Notes: a model not told the origin generated them from the letters alone. A stretch of 64,000 bases of DNA from Acanthacorydalis orientalis (GCA_034766995.1 CM068317.1:37674249-37738248), one strand, 5' to 3'. Shown: positions 51,062 to 64,000, counted from the first letter of the stretch. Numbers and translations are program-made.

Positions 51062-53896
51062 GCGGATATGGCGGATATTGAGGATATGGCGGATATGGTT
51101 TATTTTGTTGATATGTAGGATATTTTGGTAACTAGTTAATACTGGTCGATTCGTCTTTTAATGCTTTATGTATATTTCTAGACAAAATTAACGTCGGTCT
51201 ATAATAAATGTCGGAAATATCAAAAAAACCGCAAAATATCTGCAAAAATTTCCGTTATTCCTTCATAAAATATGCAAAATGTTATAAAACTAGCAACTAT
51301 TTCATACCGTTCGATGCGTATTCTCATGTTCTATATCGTAAAAGAGACAAAATTAACATAGGTTCATAATTGATACCGAAAAAGTGACAAAAACCGCGAA
51401 ATATCCGCAAAACATCCGCAAAAATAAACGTTTTTCTTGCTTAAAATATCCAAAATGTAAAAAAAATGACAAAAATTTCATACTGTTCGATGCGTATTCT
51501 CATGTTCTATATCATAAGATAATAATAAATACCAAAAATAACTCAAAAACCCCCCAAAATCGCATTTATTTGGATTTTGCGGATATGCGGATATGGCGGA
51601 TACGCAAAAATAAACGTTTTTCTTGCTTAAAATAGCCAAAATGTAAAAAAAATGACAAAAATTTCATACTGTTCGATGCGTATTCTCATGTTCTATATCA
51701 TAAGATAATAATAAATACCAAAAATAACTCAAAAACCCCCCAAAATCGCATTTCTTTGGATTTTGCGGATATGCGGATATGGCGGATACGAATAAATAAA
51801 CGTTTTTCTTGCTTAAAATAGCCAAAATGTAAAAAAAATGACAAAAATTTCATACTGTTCGATGCGTATTCTCATGTTCTATATCATAAGATAATAATAA
51901 ATACCAAAAATAACTCAAAACCCCCCAAAAATCGCATTTTTTTGGATTTTGCGGATATGCGGATATGGCGGATACGCGGATATGGCGGATATCATATCCG
52001 CGGCGGATATATATCCGCGGCGGATATCATATCCGCGGCGGATATCATATCCGCGGCGGATATCATATCCGCGGCGGATATCATATCCGCGGCGGATATC
52101 ATATCCGCGGCGGATATGATATCCGCATATCCGCAAAATCCAAAAAAATGCGATTTTTGGGGGTTTTTGAGTTATTTTTGGTATTTATTATTATCTTATG
52201 ATATAGAACATGAGAATACGCATCGAACAGTATGAAATTTTTGTCATTTTTTTTACATTTTGGCTATTTTAAGCAAGAAAAACGTTTATTTTTTCGTATC
52301 CGCCATATCCGCATATCCGCAAAATCCAAAGAAATGCGATTTTGGGGGGTTTTTGAGTTATTTTTGGTATTTATTATTATCTTATGATATAGAACATGAG
52401 AATACGCATCGAACAGTATGAAATTTTTGTCATTTTTTTTACATTTTGGCTATTTTAAGCAAGAAAAACGTTTATTTGTGCGTATCCGCCATATCCGCAT
52501 ATCCGCAAAATCCAAAGAAATACGATTTTGGGGGGTTTTTGAGTTATTTTTGGTATTTATTATTATCTTATGATATAGAACATGAGAATACGCATCGAAC
52601 AGTATGAAATTTTTGTCATTTTTTTTACATTTTGGCTATTTTAAGCAAGAAAAACGTTTATTTTTGCGTATCCGCCATATCCGCATATCCGCAAAATCCA
52701 AAGAAATACGATTTTGGGGGGTTTTTGAGTTATTTTTGGTATTTATTATTATCTTATGATATAGAACATGAGAATACGCATCGAACAGTATGAAATTTTT
52801 GTCATTTTTTTTACATTTTGGATATTTTAAGCAAGAAAAACGTTTATTTTTGCGTATCCGCCATATCCGCATATCCGCAAAATCCAAAGAAATGCGATTT
52901 TGGGGGGTTTTTGAGTTATTTTTGGTATTTATTATTATCTTATGATATAGAACATGAGAATACGCATCGAACAGTATGAAATTTTTGTAATTTTTTTTAC
53001 ATTTTGGATATTTTAAGCAAGAAAAACGTTTTTTTTTTGCGGATATTTTGCGGATATTTCGCGGTTTTTGTAACTTTTTCGGTATCCATTATGAACCGAT
53101 GTTATTTTTGTGTCATTTATGATACAGAACATCAAAATAGGCATCGGATAGTATGAAATAGTTGCCACTTTTTTAACATTTTGGATATTTTAGGCATGAA
53201 AAACCTTAAATTTCGCGAATTTTTCGCGGTTTTTGTGACTTTTTTGGTATCTATTATGAACCGATGTTAATTTTGACTCATGTATGATATAGTATATTAA
53301 AATACGCATCGGACAGTATGAAATAGTTGCCATTTTTATAGCATTTTGGATCTTTTAGCCATGAAAAACCTTTATTTTTGTTAATTTTTCGCGGTTTTTG
53401 TGACTTTTTCGGTATCTATTATAAACCGATGTCAATTTTGACTCAAGTATGAAATAGAACATTAAATAACGCATAGAACAGTATGAAATAATTGCTAGTT
53501 TTATAACATTTTGGGTATTTTATGAAGGAAAAACTGTAATTTTTGCTGATTTTTTGCGGTTTTTATGATATTTCCGACATTTATTAAGGACAGATATTAA
53601 TTTAGTCTAGAAATATACATAAAGCATAAAAGACGAATCGACCAGTATTAATTAGTTGCCAAATTATCCTACATATCCACAAAATAAGCAATATCCGTAA
53701 TATCCACCATATACGAAATATCCGCATTATCCGCAATATCAAAAAAATGTGATTTTTTGCTGTTTTTTTGATATTTCCTACATTTTTTATGGACTGATAT
53801 TAATTTTAAATAAGATATCATATAGAACAATTATATACGCATCGACCGGTATGAAATAGTTACCATTTTTAAAACAATTTGGATATTTTATATATT
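51062..53896. repeat. Satellite unit 12 (longest core)
   Basis: Length 2,835 bp; 3 left and 5 right copies; core 51,951-52,134 (184 bp, two 18-mers more than usual). Shares acgtcggtcta with unit 3 in the left arm; private gaaataattgctag near 53,486. Confidence 0.95.
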
Positions 53897-56880
53897 GCGG
53901 ATATGGCGGATATTGAGGATATGGCGGATATGGTTTATTTTGTTGATATGTAGGATATTTTGGTAACTAGTTAATACTGGTCGATTCGTCTTTTAATGCT
54001 TTATGTATATTTCTAGACAAAATTAACGTCGGTCCATAATAAATGTCGGAAATATCAAAAAAACCGCAAAATATCTGCAAAAATTTCCGTTATTCCTTCA
54101 TAAAATATGCAAAATGTTATAAAACTAGCAACTATTTCATACCGTTCGATGCGTATTCTCATGTTCTATATCGTAAAAGAGACAAAATTAACATAGGTTC
54201 ATAATTGATACCGAAAAAGTGACAAAAACCGCGAAATATCCGCAAAACATCCGCAAAAATAAACGTTTTTCTTGCTTAAAATATCCAAAATGTAAAAAAA
54301 ATGACAAAAATTTCATACTGTTCGATGCGTATTCTCATGTTCTATATCATAAGATAATAATAAATACCAAAAATAACTCAAAAACCCCCCAAAATCGCAT
54401 TTATTTGGATTTTGCGGATATGCGGATATGGCGGATACGCAAAAATAAACGTTTTTCTTGCTTAAAATAGCCAAAATGTAAAAAAAATGACAAAAATTTC
54501 ATACTGTTCGATGCGTATTCTCATGTTCTATATCATAAGATAATAATAAATACCAAAAATAACTCAAAAACCCCCCAAAATCGCATTTATTTGGATTTTG
54601 CGGATATGCGGATATGGCGGATACGCAAAAATAAACGTTTTTCTTGCTTAAAATAGCCAAAATGTAAAAAAAATGACAAAAATTTCATACTGTTCGATGC
54701 GTATTCTCATGTTCTATATCATAAGATAATAATAAATACCAAAAATAACTCAAAAACCCCCCAAAATCGCATTTCTTTGGATTTTGCGGATATGCGGATA
54801 TGGCGGATACGAATAAATAAACGTTTTTCTTGCTTAAAATAGCCAAAATGTAAAAAAAATGACAAAAATTTCATACTGTTCGATGCGTATTCTCATGTTC
54901 TATATCATAAGATAATAATAAATACCAAAAATAACTCAAAACCCCCCAAAAATCGCATTTTTTTGGATTTTGCGGATATGCGGATATGGCGGATACGCGG
55001 ATATGGCGGATATCATATCCGCGGCGGATATATATCCGCGGCGGATATCATATCCGCGGCGGATATCATATCCGCGGCGGATATGATATCCGCCGCGGAT
55101 ATGATATCCGCATATCCGCAAAATCCAAAAAAATGCGATTTTTGGGGGTTTTTGAGTTATTTTTGGTATTTATTATTATCTTATGATATAGAACATGAGA
55201 ATACGCATCGAACAGTATGAAATTTTTGTCATTTTTTTTACATTTTGGCTATTTTAAGCAAGAAAAACGTTTATTTTTTCGTATCCGCCATATCCGCATA
55301 TCCGCAAAATCCAAAGAAATGCGATTTTGGGGGGTTTTTGAGTTATTTTTGGTATTTATTATTATCTTATGATATAGAACATGAGAATACGCATCGAACA
55401 GTATGAAATTTTTGTCATTTTTTTTACATTTTGGCTATTTTAACTAAGAAAAACGTTTATTTGTGCGTATCCGCCATATCCGCATATCCGCAAAATCCAA
55501 AGAAATACGATTTTGGGGGGTTTTTGAGTTATTTTTGGTATTTATTATTATCTTATGATATAGAACATGAGAATACGCATCGAACAGTATGAAATTTTTG
55601 TCATTTTTTTTACATTTTGGATATTTTAAGCAAGAAAAACGTTTATTTTTGCGTATCCGCCATATCCGCATATCCGCAAAATCCAAAGAAATACGATTTT
55701 GGGGGGTTTTTGAGTTATTTTTGGTATTTATTATTATCTTATGATATAGAACATGAGAATACGCATCGAACAGTATGAAATTTTTGTCATTTTTTTTACA
55801 TTTTGGATATTTTAAGCAAGAAAAACGTTTATTTTTGCGTATCCGCCATATCCGCATATCCACAAAATCCAAAGAAATGCGATTTTGGGGGGTTTTTGAG
55901 TTATTTTTGGTATTTATTATCATCTTATGATATAGAACATGAGAATACGCATCGAACAGTATGAAATTTTTGTATTTTTTTTTACATTTTGGATATTTTA
56001 AGCAAGAAAAACGTTTTTTTTTGCGGATATTTTGCGGATATTTCGCGGTTTTTGTAACTTTTTCGGTATCCATTATGAACCGATGTTATTTTTGTGTCAT
56101 TTATGATACAGAACATCAAAATAGGCATCGGATAGTATGAAATAGTTGCCACTTTTTTAACATTTTGGATATTTTAGGCATGAAAAACCTTAAATTTCGC
56201 GAATTTTTCGCGGTTTTTGTGACTTTTTTGGTATCTATTATGAACCGATGTTAATTTTGACTCATGTATGATATAGTATATTAAAATACGCATCGGACAG
56301 TATGAAATAGTTGCCATTTTAATAGCATTTTGGATCTTTTAGCCATGAAAAACCATTATTTTTGTTAATTTTTCGCGGTTTTTGTGACTTTTTCGGTATC
56401 TATTATAAACCGATGTCAATTTTGACTCAAGTATGAAATAGAACATTAAATAACGCATAGAACAGTATGAAATAGTTGCTAGTTTTATAACATTTTGGGT
56501 ATTTTATGAAGGAAAAACTGTAATTTTTGCTGATTTTTTGCGGTTTTTATGATATTTCCGACATTTATTAAGGACAGATATTAATTTAGTCTAGAAATAT
56601 ACATAAAGCATAAAAGACGAATCGACCAGTATTAATTAGTTGCCAAATTATCCTACATATCCACAAAATAAGCAATATCCGTAATATCCACCATATACGA
56701 AATATCCGCATTATCCGCAATATCAAAAAAATGTGATTTTTTGCTGTTTTTTTGATATTTCCTACATTTTTTATGGACTGATATTAATTTTAAATAAGAT
56801 ATCATATAGAACAATTATATACGCATCGACCGGTATGAAATAGTTACCATTTTTAAAACAATTTGGATATTTTATATATT
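53897..56880. repeat. Satellite unit 13
   Basis: Length 2,984 bp; 4 left and 5 right copies; core 54,972-55,119 (148 bp) of the unit 9 type. A few private changes in the right arm, for example ttttaactaag at about 55,439 and a C in tttattatcatc at about 55,920 that is shared with unit 14. Confidence 0.95.
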
Positions 56881-59696
56881 GCGGATATGGCGGATATTGA
56901 GGATATGGCGGATATGGTTTATTTTGTTGATATGTAGGATATTTTGGTAACTAGTTAATACTGGTCGATTCGTCTTTTAATGCTTTATGTATATTTCTAG
57001 ACAAAATTAACGTCGGTCCATAATAAATGTCGGAAATATCAAAAAAACCGCAAAATATCTGCAAAAATTTCCGTTATTCCTTCATAAAATATGCAAAATG
57101 TTATAAAACTAGCAACTATTTCATACCGTTCGATGCGTATTCTCATGTTCTATATCGTAAAAGAGACAAAATTAACATAGGTTCATAATTGATACCGAAA
57201 AAGTGACAAAAACCGCGAAATATCCGCAAAACATCTGCAAAAATAAACGTTTTTCTTGCTTAAAATATCCAAAATGTAAAAAAAATGACAAAAATTTCAT
57301 ACTGTTCGATGCGTATTCTCATGTTCTATATCATAAGATAATAATAAATACCAAAAATAACTCAAAAACCCCCCAAAATCGCATTTATTTGGATTTTGCG
57401 GATATGCGGATATGGCGGATACGCAAAAATAAACGTTTTTCTTGCTTAAAATAGCCAAAATGTAAAAAAAATGACAAAAATTTCATACTGTTCGATGCGT
57501 ATTCTCATGTTCTATATCATAAGATAATAATAAATACCAAAAATAACTCAAAAACCCCCCAAAATCGCATTTCTTTGGATTTTGCGGATATGCGGATATG
57601 GCGGATACGAAAAAATAAACGTTTTTCTTGCTTAAAATAGCCAAAATGTAAAAAAAATGACAAAAATTTCATACTGTTCGATGCGTATTCTCATGTTCTA
57701 TATCATAAGATAATAATAAATACCAAAAATAACTCAAAAACCCCCCAAAATCGCATTTCTTTGGATTTTGCGGATATGCGGATATGGCGGATACGAATAA
57801 ATAAACGTTTTTCTTGCTTAAAATAGCCAAAATGTAAAAAAAATGACAAAAATTTCATACTGTTCGATGCGTATTCTCATGTTCTATATCATAAGATAAT
57901 AATAAATACCAAAAATAACTCAAAACCCCCCAAAAATCGCATTTTTTTGGATTTTGCGGATATGCGGATATGGCGGATACGCGGATATGGCGGATATAAT
58001 ATCCGCGGCGGATATATATCCGCGGCGGATATCATATCCGCGGCGGATATCATATCCGCGGCGGATATCATATCCGCGGCGGATATCATATCCGCCGCGG
58101 ATATGATATCCGCATATCCGCAAAATCCAAAAAAATGCGATTTTTGGGGGTTTTTGAGTTATTTTTGGTATTTATTATTATCTTATGATATAGAACATGA
58201 GAATACGCATCGAACAGTATGAAATTTTTGTCATTTTTTTTACATTTTGGCTATTTTAAGCAAGAAAAACGTTTATTTTTTCGTATCCGCCATATCCGCA
58301 TATCCGCAAAATCCAAAGAAATGCGATTTTGGGGGGTTTTTGAGTTATTTTTAGTATTTATTATTATCTTATGATATAGAACATGAGAATACGCATCGAA
58401 CAGTATGAAATTTTTGTCATTTTTTTTACATTTTGGCTATTTTAAGCAAGAAAAACGTTTATTTTTGCGTATCCGCCATATCCGCATATCCGCAAAATCC
58501 AAAGAAATACGATTTTGGGGGGTTTTTGAGTTATTTTTGGTATTTATTATTATCTTATGATATAGAACATGAGAATACGCATCGAACAGTATGAAATTTT
58601 TGTCATTTTTTTTACATTTTGGATATTTTAAGCAAGAAAAACGTTTATTTTTGCGTATCCGCCATATCCGCATATCCGCAAAATCCAAAGAAATGCGATT
58701 TTGGGGGGTTTTTGAGTTATTTTTGGTATTTATTATCATCTTATGATATAGAACATGAGAATACGCATCGAACAGTATGAAATTTTTGTAATTTTTTTTA
58801 CATTTTGGATATTTTAAGCAAGAAAAACGTTTTTTTTTGCGGATATTTTGCGGATATTTCGCGGTTTTTGTAACTTTTTCGGTATCCATTATGAACCGAT
58901 GTTATTTTTGTCTCATTTATGATATAGAACATTAAAATAGGCATCGGATAGTATGAAATAGTTGCCACTTTTTTAACATTTTGGATATTTTAGGCATGAA
59001 AAACCTTTAATTTCGCGAATTTTTCGCGGTTTTTGTGACTTTTTTGGTATCTATTATGAACCGATGTTAATTTTGACTCATGTATGATATAGTATATTAA
59101 AATACGCATCGGATAGTATGAAATAGTTGCCATTTTTATAGCATTTTGGATCTTTTAGCCATGAAAAACCTTTATTTTTGTTAATTTTTCGCGGTTTTTG
59201 TGACTTTTTCGGTATCTATTATAAACCGATGTCAATTTTGACTCAAGTATGAAATAGAACATTAAATAACGCATAGAACAGTATGAAATAGTTGCTAGTT
59301 TTATAACATTTTGGGTATTTTATGAAGGAAAAACTGTAATTTTTGCTGATTTTTTGCGATTTTTATGATATTTCCGACATTTATTAAGGACAGATATTAA
59401 TTTAGTCTAGAAATATACATAAAGCATAAAAGACGAATCGACCAGTATTAATTAGTTGCCAAATTATCCTACATATCCACAAAATAAGCAATATCCGTAA
59501 TATCCACCATATACGAAATATCCGCATTATCCGCAATATCAAAAAAATGTGATTTTTTGCTGTTTTTTTGATATTTCCTACATTTTTTATGGACTGACAT
59601 TAATTTTAAATAAGATATCATATAGAACAATTATATACGCATCGACCGGTATGAAATAGTTACCATTTTTAAAACAATTTGGATATTTTATATATT
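56881..59696. repeat. Satellite unit 14
   Basis: Length 2,816 bp; 4 left and 4 right copies; core 57,956-58,121 (166 bp). Its right arm differs from all other later units at several sites between about 58,911 and 59,114, and there matches the inverted left arm of unit 1. Confidence 0.95.
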
Positions 59697-60039
59697 GCGG
59701 ATATGGCGGATATTGAGGATATGGCGGATATGGTTTATTTTGTTGATATGTAGGATATTTTGGTAACTAGTTAATACTGGTCGATTCGTCTTTTAATGCT
59801 TTATGTATATTTCTAGACAAAATTAACGTCGGTCCATAATAAATGTCGGAAATATCAAAAAAACCGCAAAATATCTGCAAAAATTTCCGTTATTCCTTCA
59901 TAAAATATGCAAAATGTTATAAAACTAGCAACTATTTCATACCGTTCGATGCGTATTCTCATGTTCTATATCGTAAAAGAGACAAAATTAACATAGGTTC
60001 ATAATTGATACCGAAAAAGTGACAAAAACCGCGAAATAT

Positions 60040-61885
60040 CCGCAAAACATCCGCAAAATAAACGTTTTTCTTGCTTAAAATATCCAAAATGTAAAAAAAA
60101 TGACAAAAATTTCATACTGTTCGATGCGTATTCTCATGTTCTATATCATAAGATAATAATAAATACCAAAAATAACTCAAAAACCCCCCAAAATCGCATT
60201 TATTTGGATTTTGCGGATATGCGGATATGGCGGATACGCAAAAATAAACGTTTTTCTTGCTTAAAATAGCCAAAATGTAAAAAAAATGACAAAAATTTCA
60301 TACTGTTCGATGCGTATTCTCATGTTCTATATCATAAGATAATAATAAATACCAAAAATAACTCAAAAACCCCCCAAAATCGCATTTCTTTGGATTTTGC
60401 GGATATGCGGATATGGCGGATACGAAAAAATAAACGTTTTTCTTGCTTAAAATAGCCAAAATGTAAAAAAAATGACAAAAATTTCATACTGTTCGATGCG
60501 TATTCTCATGTTCTATATCATAAGATAATAATAAATACCAAAAATAACTCAAAAACCCCCCAAAATCGCATTTATTTGGATATTGCGGATATGCGGATAT
60601 GGCGGATACGCAAAAATAAACGTTTTTCTTGCTTAAAATAGCCAAAATGTAAAAAAAATGACAAAAATTTCATACTGTTCGATGCGTATTCTCATGTTCT
60701 ATATCATAAGATAATAATAAATACCAAAAATAACTCAAAAACCCCCCAAAATCGCATTTATTTGGATTTTGCGGATATGCGGATATGGCGGATACGCAAA
60801 AATAAACGTTTTTCTTGCTTAAAATAGCCAAAATGTAAAAAAAATGACAAAAATTTCATACTGTTCGATGCGTATTCTCATGTTCTATATCATAAGATAA
60901 TAATAAATACCAAAAATAACTCAAAAACCCCCCAAAATCGCATTTCTTTGGATTTTGCGGATATGCGGATATGGCGGATACGAAAAAATAAACGTTTTTC
61001 TTGCTTAAAATAGCCAAAATGTAAAAAAAATGACAAAAATTTCATACTGTTCGATGCGTATTCTCATGTTCTATATCATAAGATAATAATAAATACCAAA
61101 AATAACTCAAAAACCCCCCAAAATCGCATTTATTTGGATATTGCGGATATGCGGATATGGCGGATACGCAAAAATAAACGTTTTTCTTGCTTAAAATAGC
61201 CAAAATGTAAAAAAAATGACAAAAATTTCATACTGTTCGATGCGTATTCTCATGTTCTATATCATAAGATAATAATAAATACCAAAAATAACTCAAAAAC
61301 CCCCCAAAATCGCATTTATTTGGATTTTGCGGATATGCGGATATGGCGGATACGCAAAAATAAACGTTTTTCTTGCTTAAAATAGCCAAAATGTAAAAAA
61401 AATGACAAAAATTTCATACTGTTCGATGCGTATTCTCATGTTCTATATCATAAGATAATAATAAATACCAAAAATAACTCAAAAACCCCCCAAAATCGCA
61501 TTTCTTTGGATTTTGCGGATATGCGGATATGGCGGATACGAAAAAATAAACGTTTTTCTTGCTTAAAATAGCCAAAATGTAAAAAAAATGACAAAAATTT
61601 CATACTGTTCGATGCGTATTCTCATGTTCTATATCATAAGATAATAATAAATACCAAAAATAACTCAAAAACCCCCCAAAATCGCATTTCTTTGGATTTT
61701 GCGGATATGCGGATATGGCGGATACGAAAAAATAAACGTTTTTCTTGCTTAAAATAGCCAAAATGTAAAAAAAATGACAAAAATTTCATACTGTTCGATG
61801 CGTATTCTCATGTTCTATATCATAAGATAATAATAAATACCAAAAATAACTCAAAAACCCCCAAAAATCGCATTTTTTGGATTTT
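60040..61885 (+). repeat. Ten-copy 186-bp tandem array in unit 15
   Basis: Ten head-to-tail 186-bp copies. Variants after the conserved cgcattt (atttggattttg, ctttggattttg, atttggatattg) recur in a three-copy pattern; the rare ggatattgcgg occurs at about 60,578 and 61,136, exactly 558 bp apart. The expansion therefore came partly from duplication of a three-copy block. Confidence 0.92.
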
Positions 61886-62034
61886 GCGGATATGCGGATA
61901 TCATATCCGCGGCGGATATGATATCCGCCGCGGATATGATATCCGCCGCGGATATGATATCCGCCGCGGATATGATATCCGCCGCGGATATGATATCCGC
62001 CATATCCGCGTATCCGCCATATCCGCATATCCGC
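61886..62034 (-). repeat. Inverted palindromic core of unit 15
   Basis: Other cores read, left to right, gcggatatggcggatacgcgg, then atatcatatccgcggcgg repeats, then gatatgatatccgcatatcc. Here the order and strand are reversed: the repeats read atatgatatccgccgcgg and the ggcggatacgcgg element lies at the right, inverted. As in unit 1, no 18-mer carries the single-base deletion. Confidence 0.92.
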
Positions 62035-63796
62035 AAAATCCAAAAAAATACGATTTTTGGGGGGGCTTTGAGTTATTTTTGGTATTTATTATTATCTTAT
62101 GATATAGAACATGAGAATACGCATCGAACAGTATGAAATTTTTGTCATTTTTTTTACATTTTGGCTATTTTAAGCAAGAAAAACGTTTATTTTTTCGTAT
62201 CCGCCATATCCGCATATCCGCAAAATCCAAAGAAATGCGATTTTGGGGGGTTTTTGAGTTATTTTTGGTATTTATTATTATCTTATGATATAGAACATGA
62301 GAATACGCATCGAACAGTATGAAATTTTTGTCATTTTTTTTACATTTTGGCTATTTTAAGCAAGAAAAACGTTTATTTGTGCGTATCCGCCATATCCGCA
62401 TATCCGCAAAATCCAAAGAAATACGATTTTGGGGGGTTTTTGAGTTATTTTTGGTATTTATTATTATCTTATGATATAGAACATGAGAATACGCATCGAA
62501 CAGTATGAAATTTTTGTCATTTTTTTTACATTTTGGCTATTTTAAGCAAGAAAAACGTTTATTTTTGCGTATCCGCCATATCCGCATATCCGCAAAATCC
62601 AAAGAAATACGATTTTGGGGGGGTTTTGAGTTATTTTTGGTATTTATTATTATCTTATGATATAGAACATGAGAATACGCATCGAACAGTATGAAATTTT
62701 TGTCATTTTTTTTACATTTTGGATATTTTAAGCAAGAAAAACGTTTATTTTTGCGTATCCGCCATATCCGCATATCCGCAAAATCCAAAGAAATGCGATT
62801 TTGGGGGGTTTTTGAGTTATTTTTGGTATTTATTATTATCTTATGATATAGAACATGAGAATACGCATCGAACAGTATGAAATTTTTGTAATTTTTTTTA
62901 CATTTTAGATATTTTAAGCAAGAAAAACGTTTTTTTTTGCGGATATTTTGCGGATATTTCGCGGTTTTTGTAACTTTTTCGGTATCCATTATGAACCGAT
63001 GTTATTTTTGTGTCATTTATGATACAGAACATCAAAATAGGCATCGGATAGTATGAAATAGTTGCCACTTTTTTAACATTTTGGATATTTTAGGCATGAA
63101 AAACCTTAAATTTCTCGAATTTTTCGCGGTTTTTGTGACTTTTTTGGTATCTATTATGAACCGATGTTAATTTTGACTCATGTATGATATAGTATATTAA
63201 AATACGCATCGGACAGTATGAAATAGTTGCCATTTTTATAGCATTTTGGATCTTTTAGCCATGAAAAACCTTTATTTTTGTTAATTTTTCGCGGTTTTTG
63301 TGACTTTTTCGGTATCTATTATAAACCGATGTCAATTTTGACTCAAGTATGAAATAGAACATTAAATAACGCATAGAACAGTATGAAATAGTTGCTAGTT
63401 TTATAACATTTTGGGTATTTTATGAAGGAAAAACTGTAATTTTTGCTGATTTTTTGCGGTTTTTATGATATTTCCGACATTTATTAAGGACAGATATTAA
63501 TTTAGTCTAGAAATATACATAAAGCATAAAAGACGAATCGACCAGTATTAATTAGTTGCCAAATTATCCTACATATCCACAAAATAAGCAATATCCGTAA
63601 TATCCACCATATACGAAATATCCGCATTATCCGCAATATCAAAAAAATGTGATTTTTTGCTGTTTTTTTGATATTTCCTACATTTTTTATGGACTGATAT
63701 TAATTTTAAATAAGATATCATATAGAACAATTATATACGCATCGACCGGTATGAAATAGTTACCATTTTTAAAACAATTTGGATATTTTATATATT

Positions 63797-64000
63797 GCGG
63801 ATATGGCGGATATTGAGGATATGGCGGATATGGTTTATTTTGTTGATATGTAGGATATTTTGGTAACTAGTTAATACTGGTCGATTCGTCTTTTAATGCT
63901 TTATGTATATTTCTAGACAAAATTAACGTCGGTCCATAATAAATGTCGGAAATATCAAAAAAACCGCAAAATATCTGCAAAAATTTCCGTTATTCCTTCA
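63797..64000. repeat. Satellite unit 16 (partial)
   Basis: The first 204 bp of a further unit, up to the beginning of the left-arm monomer; the array continues beyond the window. Confidence 0.95.

Larger units (their letters stand above)
59697..63796. repeat. Satellite unit 15 (expanded, inverted core)
   Basis: Length 4,100 bp; 10 left and 5 right 186-bp copies; core 61,886-62,034 in reverse orientation relative to all other units. The only unit with more left than right copies. Confidence 0.95.
22178..64000. repeat. Complex satellite array of dyad-symmetric higher-order units
   Basis: From about 22,178 to the right edge everything is one array. The landmark acaaaattaa following tatttctag occurs at 22371, 24561, 27171, 29970, 32361, 34955, 37566, 40363, 43346, 45772, 48570, 51182, 54017, 57001, 59817 and 63917. 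This gives 15 complete units and a partial one. Each unit has a left arm of monomers in + orientation, a GC-rich core of 18-bp repeats, and a right arm of the same monomers inverted. Outer monomers are about 165 bp and diverged; those nearest the core are 186 bp and nearly identical. Units meet tail-to-tail at a junction rich in gcggatatgg. The left boundary cuts through an outer monomer. The name of this satellite, if any, is unknown to me. Confidence 0.97.

Noticed and set aside
22178..64000. CENP-B box in the satellite
   Set aside because: The conserved box and the ttcgatgcg strings do not fit the TTCGnnnnAnnCGGGn pattern.
22178..64000. CRISPR array or telomeric repeat
   Set aside because: Repeats are contiguous without unique spacers, and no TTAGG-type telomere repeats are present.

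Overview
This looks like nuclear, non-coding DNA from an AT-rich eukaryote, probably an insect or other arthropod. The evidence is very high AT content, dozens of long (TA)n tracts, decayed class II transposons (mariner, hAT-like and Tigger/pogo-like) and a very large complex satellite array. There is no sign of bacterial gene organisation. The arthropod call is an inference from the transposon types and base composition. I find no intact protein-coding gene, tRNA or rRNA.

Positions 1-22,177 are low-complexity intergenic or intronic DNA. They hold a 494-bp internally deleted mariner (4859-5352), a 384-bp hAT-like non-autonomous element with an imperfect 8-bp target duplication (6570-6953), and a 64-bp element made only of two terminal inverted repeats (7348-7411). 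There is a speculative initiator/DPE promoter with two possible 5' exons (7400-8072), a G+C-rich 65-bp island (12,381-12,445) amid the densest (TA)n cluster, and the decayed 3' half of a Tigger/pogo-like transposon (about 20,600-21,490).

Positions 22,178-64,000 are one continuous satellite array that runs off the right edge. Its repeat unit, usually 2.4-3.0 kb, is itself a giant inverted repeat. A left arm of monomers points one way, a GC-rich palindromic core made of 18-bp hairpin repeats sits in the middle, and a right arm of the same monomers points the other way. Units are joined through a second, tail-to-tail inversion point. I count 15 full units and the start of a 16th. The arms contain old diverged 165-bp monomers on the outside and young near-identical 186-bp monomers next to the core. 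For units 2-15 the length is given to within 3 bp by 1160 + 186 x (number of 186-bp copies) + core length, and core lengths step by 18 bp. The first unit, at the array edge, keeps two extra 165-bp monomers and looks ancestral. Unit 15 has a core in reverse orientation and a left arm expanded to ten copies.

The array is the notable system in the window: a nested, dyad-symmetric satellite (about 9, 18, 165/186 and 2,600 bp levels) with a conserved 19-bp box in its monomers. Open frames of up to 212 codons inside it are artefacts of 186 and 18 being multiples of three. A centromeric, heterochromatic or hairpin-RNA role is possible but is inference only.
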